A DNA stretch of 28,245 nt from Acidaminococcaceae bacterium UBA2453 (GCA_002342505.1 DDQB01000033.1:1-28245), one strand, 5' to 3'. Shown: positions 15,386 through 26,542, counted from the stretch's first letter. Notes: generated by a model not told the origin, from the sequence alone. Numbers and translations are program-made.

Positions 15386-17164
15386 TTGGCAGAAAAGACA
15401 TTATCTGTTGAAGAAAAAGGGCGAATTTCCCCGGATGGGGCTGATGCAGTATATGAAAACCATGCCGGTACATGGAACTCCTGTATAAAAATAGCCATTG
15501 GTATCTTAGCCGTATTAAGCTTCTTTCTGCTGTCCGGCTGCCAGAAAAATGAGGGGAAACCGGAAACAAAAGTCAAGGCTGTCACACAGAACGGGATCGT
15601 CTTTTCCCATGAGTCCGGCCTGTATGCCGATTCGTCGCTGAAAGTCCACATGAAAGCGCCGGCGGGATATACGATCGCCTTTACTACGAACGGGACAAGG
15701 CCTTCTGCTGCCGATGCCAGCGGGAAAGCTGAAGTTGAGGTGATCCTGACCCGCGAAATGACCGGCTATCTGTTAAACCATAAGAAATGGATGCTGTACC
15801 CGGAATTTACCTATTCCACTTTACATGAAGACCAGAGCCTGCCTTACGGCGTCGTCCTGAATACGGCACTGGTAGACGAAAAAGGCGCCGTAGGCGATAA
15901 GGTGCAGACCAATGTGTACTATCTGCGGGAAGATTATGCCAGACGGTTTGCCGGATGCCTGATGGTTTCCGTAACGACAGACGCAAAGAACCTGCTGGAT
16001 TATAATACGGGGATCCTTGCTTCCGGCGCGGTATATGACGCATGGAAGAAGACTGATGAGGCAAAAAAGGTAATCGAAAAGCAGGAATGGTGGAATGTGG
16101 AAACAAACAGTACCCAGCGGGGACAGAAATGGGAACGGCCCTGCCAGATCCAGTTTTACCAGCCAAAAAACGCTTCGCCGGATCTGGAGATGGAGGCCGG
16201 GATCCGGATTCGCGGCGGTATGTCCCGGAGGCAGAACCAGAAATCCTTTACCTTGTATTTCAGAAAGCCGTATGGAACGGAGCTGCTTCGATATAAGCTG
16301 TTTGATAATAAAGCAGGTGAATATGAAACCTTTGCTTTGCGGGACGGAGGAAACGATGCTGAATTCCTGAAATATAAAGATATCTTCTTGCAGGATCTCG
16401 GCAGAGGCGGAAAGTTTACGGTTCTGGATTCCCGTCCGGCCGTTCTGTTCCTGAACGGCGAATACTGGGGTGTCTATCTGCTGAATGAGATACTTTCCGG
16501 CAAGACTCTGCATACCCGCTTTAGCGTGGACGAAAAGAACGTGGTCGCGATCAAGGAATCGGAAGTCCAGGTGGGCGCAGCGGAGGATATAAAATATTAT
16601 AAAGAGTTGCAGTCTTTTGGGGAAAAAGACCTGACAGACCCGGAAATCTATAAACAGTTCTGCGACGTGATGGACGTACAGTCCATGGCCGATTATTTTG
16701 CGCTCCAGATTTACATTGGCAACGGGGATGTTTCGCCTGTCCACAACCATGTGCTCTGGCGTACCAAAGATACATCATATAATGGCGGACGCTGGCAGTT
16801 TATCCTTCACGATCTGGACTACAGCGCCGGTCATTATGAAGAACCAATCACGGCGGCTACGACGGACCATTTTGCGCTGGCCCGGAAAAACTTCCCCGTA
16901 TTTAACGCAGCTGTAAAAAACAAAGAGTTCTATGACTTGTTTTTAAAAGCCCTGAAAAAAGCCGGGTCGGAAAACTACAGCTATGACAGGGTTCGCAAAA
17001 AGATAGATTCCTATAATAAAGTATGGGAACCGCTGATGCCTGATTTTTATAAACGTTTCGGGGATACATCCGAATTACGGAAACGTTGCCTGAACGCCAT
17101 GCTGACTTTCTTCCAGAGACGGTATCAGATCATTGTGCCGATTGTGGAAAAGGAAAAACCGTAA
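15386..17164 (+). CDS. CotH-family protein kinase-like protein with chitobiase-C-like domain
   Basis: 592-residue envelope protein. A hydrophobic stretch ends in FFLLSGC (lipobox Cys52), but about 35 polar residues precede it, long for a lipoprotein signal, so it may be a TM anchor instead. Residues about 65-110 (GLYADSSLKVHMKAPAGYTIAFTTNGTRPS) match a chitobiase C-terminal-type beta domain. The CotH region spans about 215-560 with RGGMSRRQNQKSFTLYF, LRDGGND, YWGVYLLNE, DYFALQIYIGNGD and the metal-binding HDLDYSAG. CotH proteins are atypical kinases: in spore coats they phosphorylate CotB/CotG, and other members occur in bacteria that do not form spores. TTG at 15386 is chosen because AAAGGGG lies nine bases upstream; ATG at 15377 directly abuts that site. 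The gene seems to stand alone. Confidence 0.85.
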   Translation: MAEKTLSVEEKGRISPDGADAVYENHAGTWNSCIKIAIGILAVLSFFLLSGCQKNEGKPETKVKAVTQNGIVFSHESGLYADSSLKVHMKAPAGYTIAFTTNGTRPSAADASGKAEVEVILTREMTGYLLNHKKWMLYPEFTYSTLHEDQSLPYGVVLNTALVDEKGAVGDKVQTNVYYLREDYARRFAGCLMVSVTTDAKNLLDYNTGILASGAVYDAWKKTDEAKKVIEKQEWWNVETNSTQRGQKWERPCQIQFYQPKNASPDLEMEAGIRIRGGMSRRQNQKSFTLYFRKPYGTELLRYKLFDNKAGEYETFALRDGGNDAEFLKYKDIFLQDLGRGGKFTVLDSRPAVLFLNGEYWGVYLLNEILSGKTLHTRFSVDEKNVVAIKESEVQVGAAEDIKYYKELQSFGEKDLTDPEIYKQFCDVMDVQSMADYFALQIYIGNGDVSPVHNHVLWRTKDTSYNGGRWQFILHDLDYSAGHYEEPITAATTDHFALARKNFPVFNAAVKNKEFYDLFLKALKKAGSENYSYDRVRKKIDSYNKVWEPLMPDFYKRFGDTSELRKRCLNAMLTFFQRRYQIIVPIVEKEKP

Positions 17165-17188
17165 AACTATTAAAAGTGAAACAAAATC

Positions 17189-17217
17189 TTTACAATGTTT
17201 TTCTTTTTTATCATAAT
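17189..17217 (+). promoter_or_regulatory. promoter of ilvBN
   Basis: TTTACA (17189-17194), a 17-base spacer and CATAAT (17212-17217). A second candidate, extended -10 TGGTATTAT at 17250-17258, lies further down. The leader of 130-170 bases has a partly pairing segment (TGCGGTGGA near 17280 with TCCACAGCG near 17331), but no T-box signature or run of branched-chain codons was found. Confidence 0.5.
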
Positions 17218-17391
17218 TTCTACTTTTTAATGTAAAATGATTGTTTTTATGGTATTATATTTTTAATATGCTGTAAGTGATGCGGTGGAAAGGCGGAACT
17301 TGGACAAGGGCTGTCACGGTAGTATGACGATCCACAGCGTTTACATCTGGCATAGGGGAAATCATAACAGAATTGAGGGGAGAAACAGAAC

Positions 17392-19023
17392 ATGAACGGA
17401 GCGGACGCAATTGTAAAGTGTCTTGAGATGGAAAAGGTGGAGTATGTCTTCGGTTATCCGGGCGTAGCCATCTGTCCCTTTTATGACAGCATCCTGAATA
17501 CGAAGATCAAAACAGTGCTGGTACGCCATGAACAGCACGCGGCCCATGCGGCCAGCGGCTATGCGCGGCTTACGGGAAAGGTGGGGGTGGTAGCTGTCAC
17601 CAGCGGCCCCGGCGCCACCAATGTAATCACCGGCATCGCAACCGCCTATGCGGACAGCATCCCGCTGGTGGTGATCACCGGGCAGGTAGACAGCCGTCTG
17701 ATGGGCAGCGACGTGTTCCAGGAAGCGGATGTTTCCGGTGCTTGCGAATCCTTTGTAAAGTACAGCTATATTATCCGGAATGCGGAGGATGTGCCCCGCA
17801 TCGTGAAGGAAGCTTTCTATATTGCCAACAGCGGGCGTAAAGGCCCGGTGCTGATCGATTTCCCAATCGATATCCAAAATCAGAAGATTGGCAAATTGGA
17901 ATATCCGGAAACGGTTTCCATGCGTTCCTATAAACCAACGGTCAAAGGTCATACTCGCCAGATCGACAAGGTGGTGCGGGAACTGAAAAAGGCAAAACGC
18001 CCGCTGATCTGTACCGGCGGCGGTGCGCACCTCAGCGGGGCGGCGGATGTGATCCGTTCTTTTGCGGAAAAGCATAACGTCCCGGTTGTTTCCACCATGA
18101 TGGGACTGGGCACCCTGCCCACGGAGCATCCGCTGTTCTTTGGCATGGTAGGAAACAACGGGCAGGCCTATGGTAACCGGGCCATGAACCAAGCGGACAT
18201 GATCCTGCTGGCCGGCGCTCGGGTGGCGGACCGTTCCATCGCCCGACCCAATGAAATTGAAGATAACAAGGTGCTAGTGCACATTGATGTGGATCCGGCA
18301 GAGATCGGGAAAAACGCAGGTCCTTCCATTCCGCTGGTGGGCGACCTGAAGAGTGTATTTGAAGAATTGGATAAGGAAGCCATCAGCACCTCTACAGAGG
18401 AATGGCTGAAAATGCTGGCGGACTTCCGCAGGGAAGCGGAACAGGATAAGAAAGCCAAGGCCGATCTGGTGACGACTCCGGGCACGGTGGATCCGACCCG
18501 CTTTATCCGCGCGTTGTCCGACGCCATGGAAAAGGACGCCGTCTATGTGGCAGACGTAGGGCAGAACCAGCTGTGGTCCTGCGCCAACTGCATCATCAGG
18601 GAAGGTCGGTTCTTCACCACCGGCGGCATGGGCTGCATGGGCTATTCCGTTCCGGCCGCTATGGGCGCCAAGCTGGCGGAACCGGACCGGCAGGTAGTGG
18701 CAGTCTGCGGCGATGGCGCCTTTCAGATGTGCATGATGGAACTAGGGACCATGCGACAGTATAATGTCCCGGTAAAGATCGCGGTCATCCGCAACAATGT
18801 GCTGGGCCTGGTACGGCAATTTCAGCATTTTACCTATAAAGACCGCTTCTCCGTCATAGACCTGACGGGAAGCCCGGATCTGGAATCTATTGCAGCGGCT
18901 TACGGGATGAAGTTCCTGCACTTGAATGATGAAGCAAAGATGGCGGAAACCGTGAAGGCGTTCCTGGAAAACGACGAGTCTGTCCTGCTCCAGTGTGATG
19001 TGGATCCCAACGAGGTGGCATAA
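17392..19023 (+). CDS. ilvB: acetolactate synthase, large (catalytic) subunit
   Basis: 543-residue thiamin-diphosphate enzyme that condenses two pyruvates to acetolactate, or pyruvate with 2-oxobutyrate, the first shared step of valine, leucine and isoleucine synthesis. The N-terminal PYR domain has the catalytic Glu47 (VRHEQHAAHAASGYAR) and TSGPGATN. The central domain spans about 190-330. The C-terminal PP domain has the cofactor motif GDGAF starting at residue 440 and ending near IRNNVLGLVRQFQ. The length is slightly below the common 560-590. ATG at 17392 follows TGAGGGGAG. The regulatory subunit ilvN begins two bases after the stop codon, which supports an anabolic enzyme rather than a catabolic one. 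Other branched-chain genes are not in the window. Confidence 0.95.
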   Translation: MNGADAIVKCLEMEKVEYVFGYPGVAICPFYDSILNTKIKTVLVRHEQHAAHAASGYARLTGKVGVVAVTSGPGATNVITGIATAYADSIPLVVITGQVDSRLMGSDVFQEADVSGACESFVKYSYIIRNAEDVPRIVKEAFYIANSGRKGPVLIDFPIDIQNQKIGKLEYPETVSMRSYKPTVKGHTRQIDKVVRELKKAKRPLICTGGGAHLSGAADVIRSFAEKHNVPVVSTMMGLGTLPTEHPLFFGMVGNNGQAYGNRAMNQADMILLAGARVADRSIARPNEIEDNKVLVHIDVDPAEIGKNAGPSIPLVGDLKSVFEELDKEAISTSTEEWLKMLADFRREAEQDKKAKADLVTTPGTVDPTRFIRALSDAMEKDAVYVADVGQNQLWSCANCIIREGRFFTTGGMGCMGYSVPAAMGAKLAEPDRQVVAVCGDGAFQMCMMELGTMRQYNVPVKIAVIRNNVLGLVRQFQHFTYKDRFSVIDLTGSPDLESIAAAYGMKFLHLNDEAKMAETVKAFLENDESVLLQCDVDPNEVA

Positions 19024-19024
19024 G

Positions 19025-19507
19025 ATGAAACGAATTTATAATGTATTAGTACAAAACCAGTCCGGCGTGCTCTGTAAGGTTTCCGGATTATTCTGGCGCC
19101 GTTGTTTCAACATTGATTCCCTGGCCGTTGGGGAAACGGAAGACAACTCTGTATCCAACATGACCATTGTCAGTACCGGCGACGAACATACCCAGGAGCA
19201 GATTGAAAAGCAGCTGAACAAAAAGCTGGATGTGATAAAGGTTAAGACTTTTGATGAAGGGGAAGCGGTCTGCCGCGAGCTGATGCTGATCAAAGTAAAG
19301 TACAGCCGGGACAACCGCAGGGACATCATCGATAACTGTTCGGTCATGAATGCGACTATCATCGACATGGCCAACAATATGATGACCATCCAGATCTGTG
19401 ATACGCCGGAGAGGGCGCAGATTTTCCTGGAGAACCTGAGCCACATCAAAATCGTGGAGATCACCCGTTCCGGGACCGTGGCCCTGACAAAATGCAAAGA
19501 AGGATAA
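19025..19507 (+). CDS. ilvN: acetolactate synthase, small (regulatory) subunit
   Basis: 160-residue regulatory partner of IlvB. An N-terminal ACT domain (YNVLVQNQSGVLCKVSGLF, then FNIDSLAVGETED and SNMTIVSTGDE) normally binds valine for feedback inhibition. The C-terminal half (RELMLIKVKYSRDNRR onward, ending EITRSGTVALTKCKEG) is the usual second domain. The length fits the family. Its ATG comes one base after the ilvB stop codon, and the ribosome site GAGGTGG lies inside the end of ilvB, so translation is coupled. Frame-compatible codons upstream at 18995 lie inside ilvB and are not credible starts. A strong terminator follows. Confidence 0.95.
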   Translation: MKRIYNVLVQNQSGVLCKVSGLFWRRCFNIDSLAVGETEDNSVSNMTIVSTGDEHTQEQIEKQLNKKLDVIKVKTFDEGEAVCRELMLIKVKYSRDNRRDIIDNCSVMNATIIDMANNMMTIQICDTPERAQIFLENLSHIKIVEITRSGTVALTKCKEG

Positions 19508-19512
19508 AAAAT

Positions 19513-19560
19513 TACGGATTTCCGACAGCCTGTATTTTGCCGGAAATCCGTATTTTATCT
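19513..19560 (+). terminator. rho-independent terminator after ilvN
   Basis: A perfect 11-bp stem ACGGATTTCCG/CGGAAATCCGT, extended by one T-A pair, has a 16-base loop and is followed by TTTTATCT. It begins five bases after the ilvN stop codon. Confidence 0.88.
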
Positions 19561-19602
19561 GGAAAAAGAAGCGATTCCGTAAATCCCGGACGCAATTTTC
19601 GG

Positions 19603-19631
19603 TTGATTTTTTACGATAGAACTCTTATTAT
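19603..19631 (+). promoter_or_regulatory. promoter of the EAL regulator gene
   Basis: TTGATT (19603-19608), a 17-base spacer and TATTAT (19626-19631) lie about 50 bases before the start codon. The short sequence AGCGATTCC at 19570-19578 just upstream matches the core of the dispersed repeat. Confidence 0.5.
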
Positions 19632-19680
19632 ATAAGTAGTATAAAGTTGTTTATTTTGTCGTAGATCAGGGAGACTAGGG

Positions 19681-21390
19681 ATGGAAAGCGAATTACGGAG
19701 AAATCGACGGATGGAGGCGCTGTTCGGTAACGACAAACGCCAGATCCTGATTGTAGAAGATGAAGAGATAAACCGGATGATATTGGGCAACATGCTGGAA
19801 AACCAGTATGCGGTTTCCTATGCCGCGGACGGCGAGGAAGCGCTGGAGTATATCAAAGAGCACCATGAAAGCATTTCGGCGGTGCTGCTGGATCTGATCA
19901 TGCCAAAGATGGACGGGTTCACCCTTCTGCGAATGCTGAAAGACAATCCGGCGACGAAACGGATTCCGATCCTTGTGATGACCGGGCAGAAAGAGGCGGA
20001 AGTGCCAAGCCTGTTGGAAGGCGCTAATGACTTTATTGCCAAACCCTATGACATGCCGGAAGTAATACGGGCGCGGATCGGCAATGCCATCCGGCTATCG
20101 GAAGACCGCAGGCTGATTGAAACAGCGGAACGGGATGCGCTGACTGGATTGTATGCCCGCGACTTCTTTTATCAGTATTGCGAGCAGATGGACCGGAACG
20201 TACAGGGGGAAAAAGATGCGGTTGCCATTGATATTGACCACTTTAAACTGGTGAACGGATTATACGGTAAAGAATTTGGCGATAAGGTGCTGATCACTAT
20301 TGCGGAGACACTGCTGGATGTTGCCGACCACAATGGCGGGATCGTCGGCCGCGCCAACGCGGACACATTTCTGCTGTATCAGCCCCATCAGGATGATTAC
20401 GGATCCTTTGCCGCGTATCTGAATAAAGAAGTGAATTCCCGGCTGGGAAATGCACATATTCGTCTCCGGGTAGGCGTTTACGAATGCGTGGACCAGAACA
20501 TTGCCGTGATATCCCGGTTTGACCGGGCCCGCATTGCCTGCGACAGAGCGAAGGATAATTATTCTCTTTCCTTTGAACGATATGATGAGTCATTTCATAA
20601 ACAACAGCTGGAGTCGCAGAGATACATCGCTGCCATGGACGATGCGATGAAAGAGCAGGAGTTTGTTATCTACTATCAGCCCAAGTATGATATGACGGGG
20701 GATGCTCCGAAGCTGGGCGGGGCCGAAGCGTTGGTCCGCTGGAACAGCAAATCGGAAGGACTGATCTCGCCAGGGAAGTTCATCCCGCTGTTTGAGCAGA
20801 ACGGACTGATTTACCGGCTGGATCTGTATATATGGAATGAAGTAGCCCGGCAGGTGAAAGAATGGAAGCAGAAATACAGATTCGATTTTCCTGTTTCCGT
20901 CAATGTTTCCCGAATCGATCTATTCTCGCCCCATCTGTTGCAGGAAATATTGGGCATCATTTCAAGAAACGGTCTCAGCTACCGCGATATTGCGCTGGAG
21001 ATCACCGAATCGGCCTGTGCTACAGATACGGAGACAGTCCTTGCGGTGGTGAGAAGCCTGCGGGATTATGGGTTCGAAATAGAGATGGATGATTTCGGCA
21101 GCGGTTATTCGTCGCTGAATATGCTGTCCAAAATGCCCATCAATGTGCTGAAGATGGATATGAAGTTCTTCCAGCGTTCCGCGGGTAACGACGAGCTGAT
21201 GGATGCCATGGTGCGCCTAATCATCGACTTCGCCAAAGTGATGAAGGTGCCTGTGGTTGCGGAAGGCGTTGAAGATAAGGAACAGGCCGATTACCTGAAA
21301 GAGATCGGCTGTAATATGATCCAGGGATACTATTTTGGCAGGCCCATGCCTGCGGAAGATTTTGAAAAACTGTTGAAAGGAATGGATTGA
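19681..21390 (+). CDS. response regulator with degenerate GGDEF and intact EAL domains
   Basis: 569-residue cytoplasmic protein. The receiver domain (about residues 20-140) has the acidic pair VEDEE, phospho-acceptor Asp71 (LLDLIMPKMDG), the switch threonine in MTGQKE and Lys in AKPYD. The GGDEF-like domain (about 150-300) keeps DALTGLYARDFF and DIDHFKLVN, but the signature is NADTF at 226-230, so it should not make cyclic-di-GMP and may only bind GTP or act as a scaffold. The EAL domain (about 318-565) has EALVRW (Glu349), NVSR, EITES, MDDFGSGYSSL, KMD and VVAEGVED, all the usual metal and catalytic residues, so it probably hydrolyses cyclic-di-GMP. The ribosome site is weak (GGGAGACTAGGG before ATG). 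The HPt gene overlaps or abuts its stop codon. Confidence 0.93.
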   Translation: MESELRRNRRMEALFGNDKRQILIVEDEEINRMILGNMLENQYAVSYAADGEEALEYIKEHHESISAVLLDLIMPKMDGFTLLRMLKDNPATKRIPILVMTGQKEAEVPSLLEGANDFIAKPYDMPEVIRARIGNAIRLSEDRRLIETAERDALTGLYARDFFYQYCEQMDRNVQGEKDAVAIDIDHFKLVNGLYGKEFGDKVLITIAETLLDVADHNGGIVGRANADTFLLYQPHQDDYGSFAAYLNKEVNSRLGNAHIRLRVGVYECVDQNIAVISRFDRARIACDRAKDNYSLSFERYDESFHKQQLESQRYIAAMDDAMKEQEFVIYYQPKYDMTGDAPKLGGAEALVRWNSKSEGLISPGKFIPLFEQNGLIYRLDLYIWNEVARQVKEWKQKYRFDFPVSVNVSRIDLFSPHLLQEILGIISRNGLSYRDIALEITESACATDTETVLAVVRSLRDYGFEIEMDDFGSGYSSLNMLSKMPINVLKMDMKFFQRSAGNDELMDAMVRLIIDFAKVMKVPVVAEGVEDKEQADYLKEIGCNMIQGYYFGRPMPAEDFEKLLKGMD

Positions 21391-21392
21391 TC

Positions 21393-21731
21393 ATGCTGTC
21401 TATGGAAACCTTAAAAGACTACGGAGTAAAAACCAATCAGGGACTGGAACGCTGCTGCAACATGGAAGCCTTCTATTTTAAAATGATTGCCGCCGCTGTT
21501 GGCGACGCGAATTTTGAAAAGCTGGGCAAGGCGCTGGAAGACAAGGATCTGCAGGCAGGTTTTGAAGCGGCCCATGCCTTAAAAGGCATTACCGGCAACC
21601 TGGCCCTGGACCCGCTCTACGATGCCGTGTGCGAAATTGTGGAGCCGTTGCGTACCAAAGAAGACCGGGATTACACAGAGATGTATAAAAAGGTGATGGA
21701 TGCCCGCGATAGGCTGGCGGCCATAATTTAA
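21393..21731 (+). CDS. stand-alone HPt phosphotransfer protein
   Basis: 112-residue all-helical protein of the histidine phosphotransfer type. The key motif is AAHALKGITGNLAL with phospho-acceptor His61, and the spacing H-x-x-K-G is canonical. ATG at 21393 lies two bases after the EAL gene's stop codon. A TTG at 21387 that overlaps the stop as TTGA has better spacing to AAAGGA and is an alternative start. Tight coupling implies that it passes phosphoryl groups to or from the receiver of the EAL protein. The hybrid kinase at 1182 lacks its own HPt and is a possible donor, but the pairing is inferred, not shown. A terminator follows after 13 bases. Confidence 0.88.
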   Translation: MLSMETLKDYGVKTNQGLERCCNMEAFYFKMIAAAVGDANFEKLGKALEDKDLQAGFEAAHALKGITGNLALDPLYDAVCEIVEPLRTKEDRDYTEMYKKVMDARDRLAAII

Positions 21732-21744
21732 CATTGGGAAATGG

Positions 21745-21776
21745 AAAGTGCGGTGGCAAATCTTCCGCACTTTTTC
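21745..21776 (+). terminator. rho-independent terminator after the HPt gene
   Basis: AAAGTGCGG pairs perfectly with CCGCACTTT around an 11-base loop, and the T-run TTTTTCTTT follows. Confidence 0.88.
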
Positions 21777-21826
21777 TTTGCCTGCGGAAAAAAATCGGAT
21801 TGCCCTGTATTTTTTTCGGTAAAATA

Positions 21827-21835
21827 TGGTAAAAT
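21827..21835 (+). promoter_or_regulatory. extended -10 promoter of carB
   Basis: TGGTAAAAT, an extended -10, is preceded directly by a near copy (CGGTAAAAT at 21817-21825), giving a tandem GGTAAAATAT. No strong -35 box is seen at the right distance. It would give carB a leader of about 200 bases with repeat elements. Confidence 0.45.
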
Positions 21836-21880
21836 ATTCTGTAAGGTAAAAGCGGGAAACGCCGTATAGTATTCCTGAAA

Positions 21881-21988
21881 AAAGGAATCGCGTTCTGCTG
21901 CTTTTATTCATAAGGAAACGATGATGGATTAATCACTGTTTCCCTGAGGAACCACAGACAAGCGTGCAGACGAATGATCGGTGATTCC
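21881..21988 (+). repeat. cluster of intergenic repeat elements in the carB leader
   Basis: Three related pieces are seen. AGGAATCGC lies at 21883-21891. The near-palindrome GGAAACGATGA (21914-21924) with TCACTGTTTCC (21933-21943) can form a hairpin, 9 of 11 paired. Positions 21962-21988 start GCGTGCAGACGAAT and continue as GATCGGTGATTCC. The last piece shares its first 14 bases exactly with the element upstream of purC, in the same orientation relative to the gene. Confidence 0.6.
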
Positions 21989-22043
21989 GTCAATCTTTCA
22001 GAAAAGATTTGATTTTAATTTTGTTCAGGGGAGAAGAGAGACT

Positions 22044-25259
<3,216 letters not shown>

Positions 25260-25278
25260 ACTGATTACATAATATACC

Positions 25279-25329
25279 AGCAAAGAAGAGACAGGAGTTT
25301 CGGCCTGCTTCTCTTCTTTTGCTGTTTTT
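25279..25329 (+). terminator. rho-independent terminator after carB
   Basis: A long stem pairs AGCAAAGAAGAG and CAGG with CCTG and CTCTTCTTTTGCT, with small bulges and an AGTTTCGG loop. GTTTTTC follows. The stem begins 19 bases after the stop codon. Confidence 0.85.
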
Positions 25330-25397
25330 CGACGCATAGGCGCATATTTTATAAAACCCTCAAATGAAGTTCGAGCAATGCAAAGGAGCTCATTATC

Positions 25398-26338
25398 ATG
25401 AAAAGAATGCGTAAGAACAAGCTCTGTTCAGGACGTTACCGCCTGCTGGCCGCCGCCGTGCTGGCGGCTCTGGGCGCTTCGCTGCCCGTTAGCGGCGAAG
25501 CATACACTACGTCCTATATCCAATATGGAGGGAAAAACGTGGCGGAGGTGACCCTCCTCGCAAAGGGTGAATTTGTAGGCGTAGTGGATAAGGACGGCGA
25601 CTACAGCGTTGCGGACAAGGCGCAGTATAATCTTGATCCTTCGCTGGTAAAGGCTATGCATGAAGGCATGCAATACTGGACGGATATGCTGGGGCCGAAG
25701 GGGAAGGTGAAACTGCCCTGGCAGATCTTTGTTACCACCAAGGAGAAATTTCAGAATGCCAGCGCGGGTTCCACTTCTTTGTCCGTTGCGGGCCCGGAAG
25801 CCAAAGGGATTCCGGATTCTTATGTGGCAAAGCTGTGGAACGAAGGCAAGGTGCTGAACCATCTTGACGTTGCCATGGCCAATAAAGACGAGTATCCCTA
25901 TGGGGACTACGCCTATAGCGAGGTTAAAATAGGGCAGAATTTCGGCGCGGCAAAGAAGGACGCCATAGACGGCTGGTGGGTGGATGCGGACACGCCGGTC
26001 CCTTCGGACAGGTTGTGGAAAGCAAACATAACAACTATTTCGGCGCAGGCCTGGGCGTGGAATTCAAACGCTATCTGGCAGGAGGCAGTTACGCTATACG
26101 GGCAGGGGTGAAACACGCCTTTGCGGGAGCGGAACCGAAACTGCGGTATGGGTATCTGGGCAATGCGGCCAACACCTATGAGATGCGCAACGTGCAGGAT
26201 AAGACACACTTCCTGCTGTCTATCGGCGGTGAAGTTGCTGTCGGTAAAGGATGGACCATCGGCGGAGACGCTGCTTTTGAGCGGGGCTCCCACGACAAAG
26301 ACTGGTCCTGCGGCGTGACTGTAAGACGGATGTGGTAA
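25398..26338 (+). pseudogene. broken autotransporter (internal deletion and frameshift)
   Basis: The first frame, from ATG 25398 (ribosome site AAAGGAG), encodes a signal peptide (LLAAAVLAALGASLPVSGEA) and about 200 residues of a passenger-like domain (MQYWTDMLGPKGKVKLPWQIFVTT, YPYGDYAYSEVKIGQNFG). It then runs on as WKANITTISAQAWAW to a stop at 26111. From about 25985 the +2-shifted frame reads FGQVVESKHNNYFGAGLGVEFKRYL and ends GCGVTVRRMW at 26338-like position, typical of the last strands and terminal aromatic of an autotransporter beta-barrel. Only about 105 barrel residues remain, against the usual 250-300, so most of the passenger and barrel is missing as well as the frame being broken. 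The junction is near 25985-26010. It is probably non-functional. It shows that the cell has, or had, an outer membrane. Confidence 0.75.
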
Positions 26339-26383
26339 AGCTTCTGAAAGTGCAAAGCAGACGAGTTTTCGCTGCATTTGCTG

Positions 26384-26460
26384 TATAATATCTAATTGTA
26401 TGGGAGATAATCCTGCAACGGCACAGTGATGTCGGAGCAGGAGGATCTCCCTGATTTTTC
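26384..26460 (+). ncRNA. candidate small hairpin RNA
   Basis: A perfect TATAAT (26384-26389) is followed about 12 bases later by a symmetrical 50-base hairpin. GGGAGAT, TCCTGC and CGGCA (26402-26423) pair with TGTCG, GCAGGA and ATCTCCC (26430-26451), interrupted by two 2x2 purine internal loops (AA/GG and AA/GA), with terminal loop CAGTGA. ATTTTTC follows at 26454-26460. A transcript of about 60-65 bases that ends at this T-run is possible. The -35 region is poor, and the structure could instead just be a terminator for the broken gene upstream. Confidence 0.35.
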
Positions 26461-26480
26461 AGGAAACGCTGACAATTAAA
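26460..26480. repeat. half-copy of the intergenic repeat (left of the YbjN-like gene)
   Basis: AGGAAACGCTGA then AATTAA matches the reverse orientation of the element (AGGAATCGCTGATTAA) at 11 of 12 bases in its first part. It faces an inverted copy at 27124-27145 on the other side of the YbjN-like gene. Confidence 0.45.
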
Positions 26481-26512
26481 GCGGTATAAAAAACTGAAAA
26501 CAAAGATAATTC

Positions 26513-26542
26513 TTGCATCAGAAGCCTAAGGTATAGTAAAAT
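26513..26542 (+). promoter_or_regulatory. promoter of the YbjN-like gene
   Basis: TTGCAT (26513-26518), an 18-base spacer and TAAAAT (26537-26542). The predicted leader is about 88 bases long and AT-rich. Confidence 0.5.

Noticed and set aside
17270..17391. T-box or leader-peptide attenuator before ilvB
   Set aside because: There is no T-box sequence, no run of Leu/Ile/Val codons after a start codon, and no terminator hairpin with T-run.
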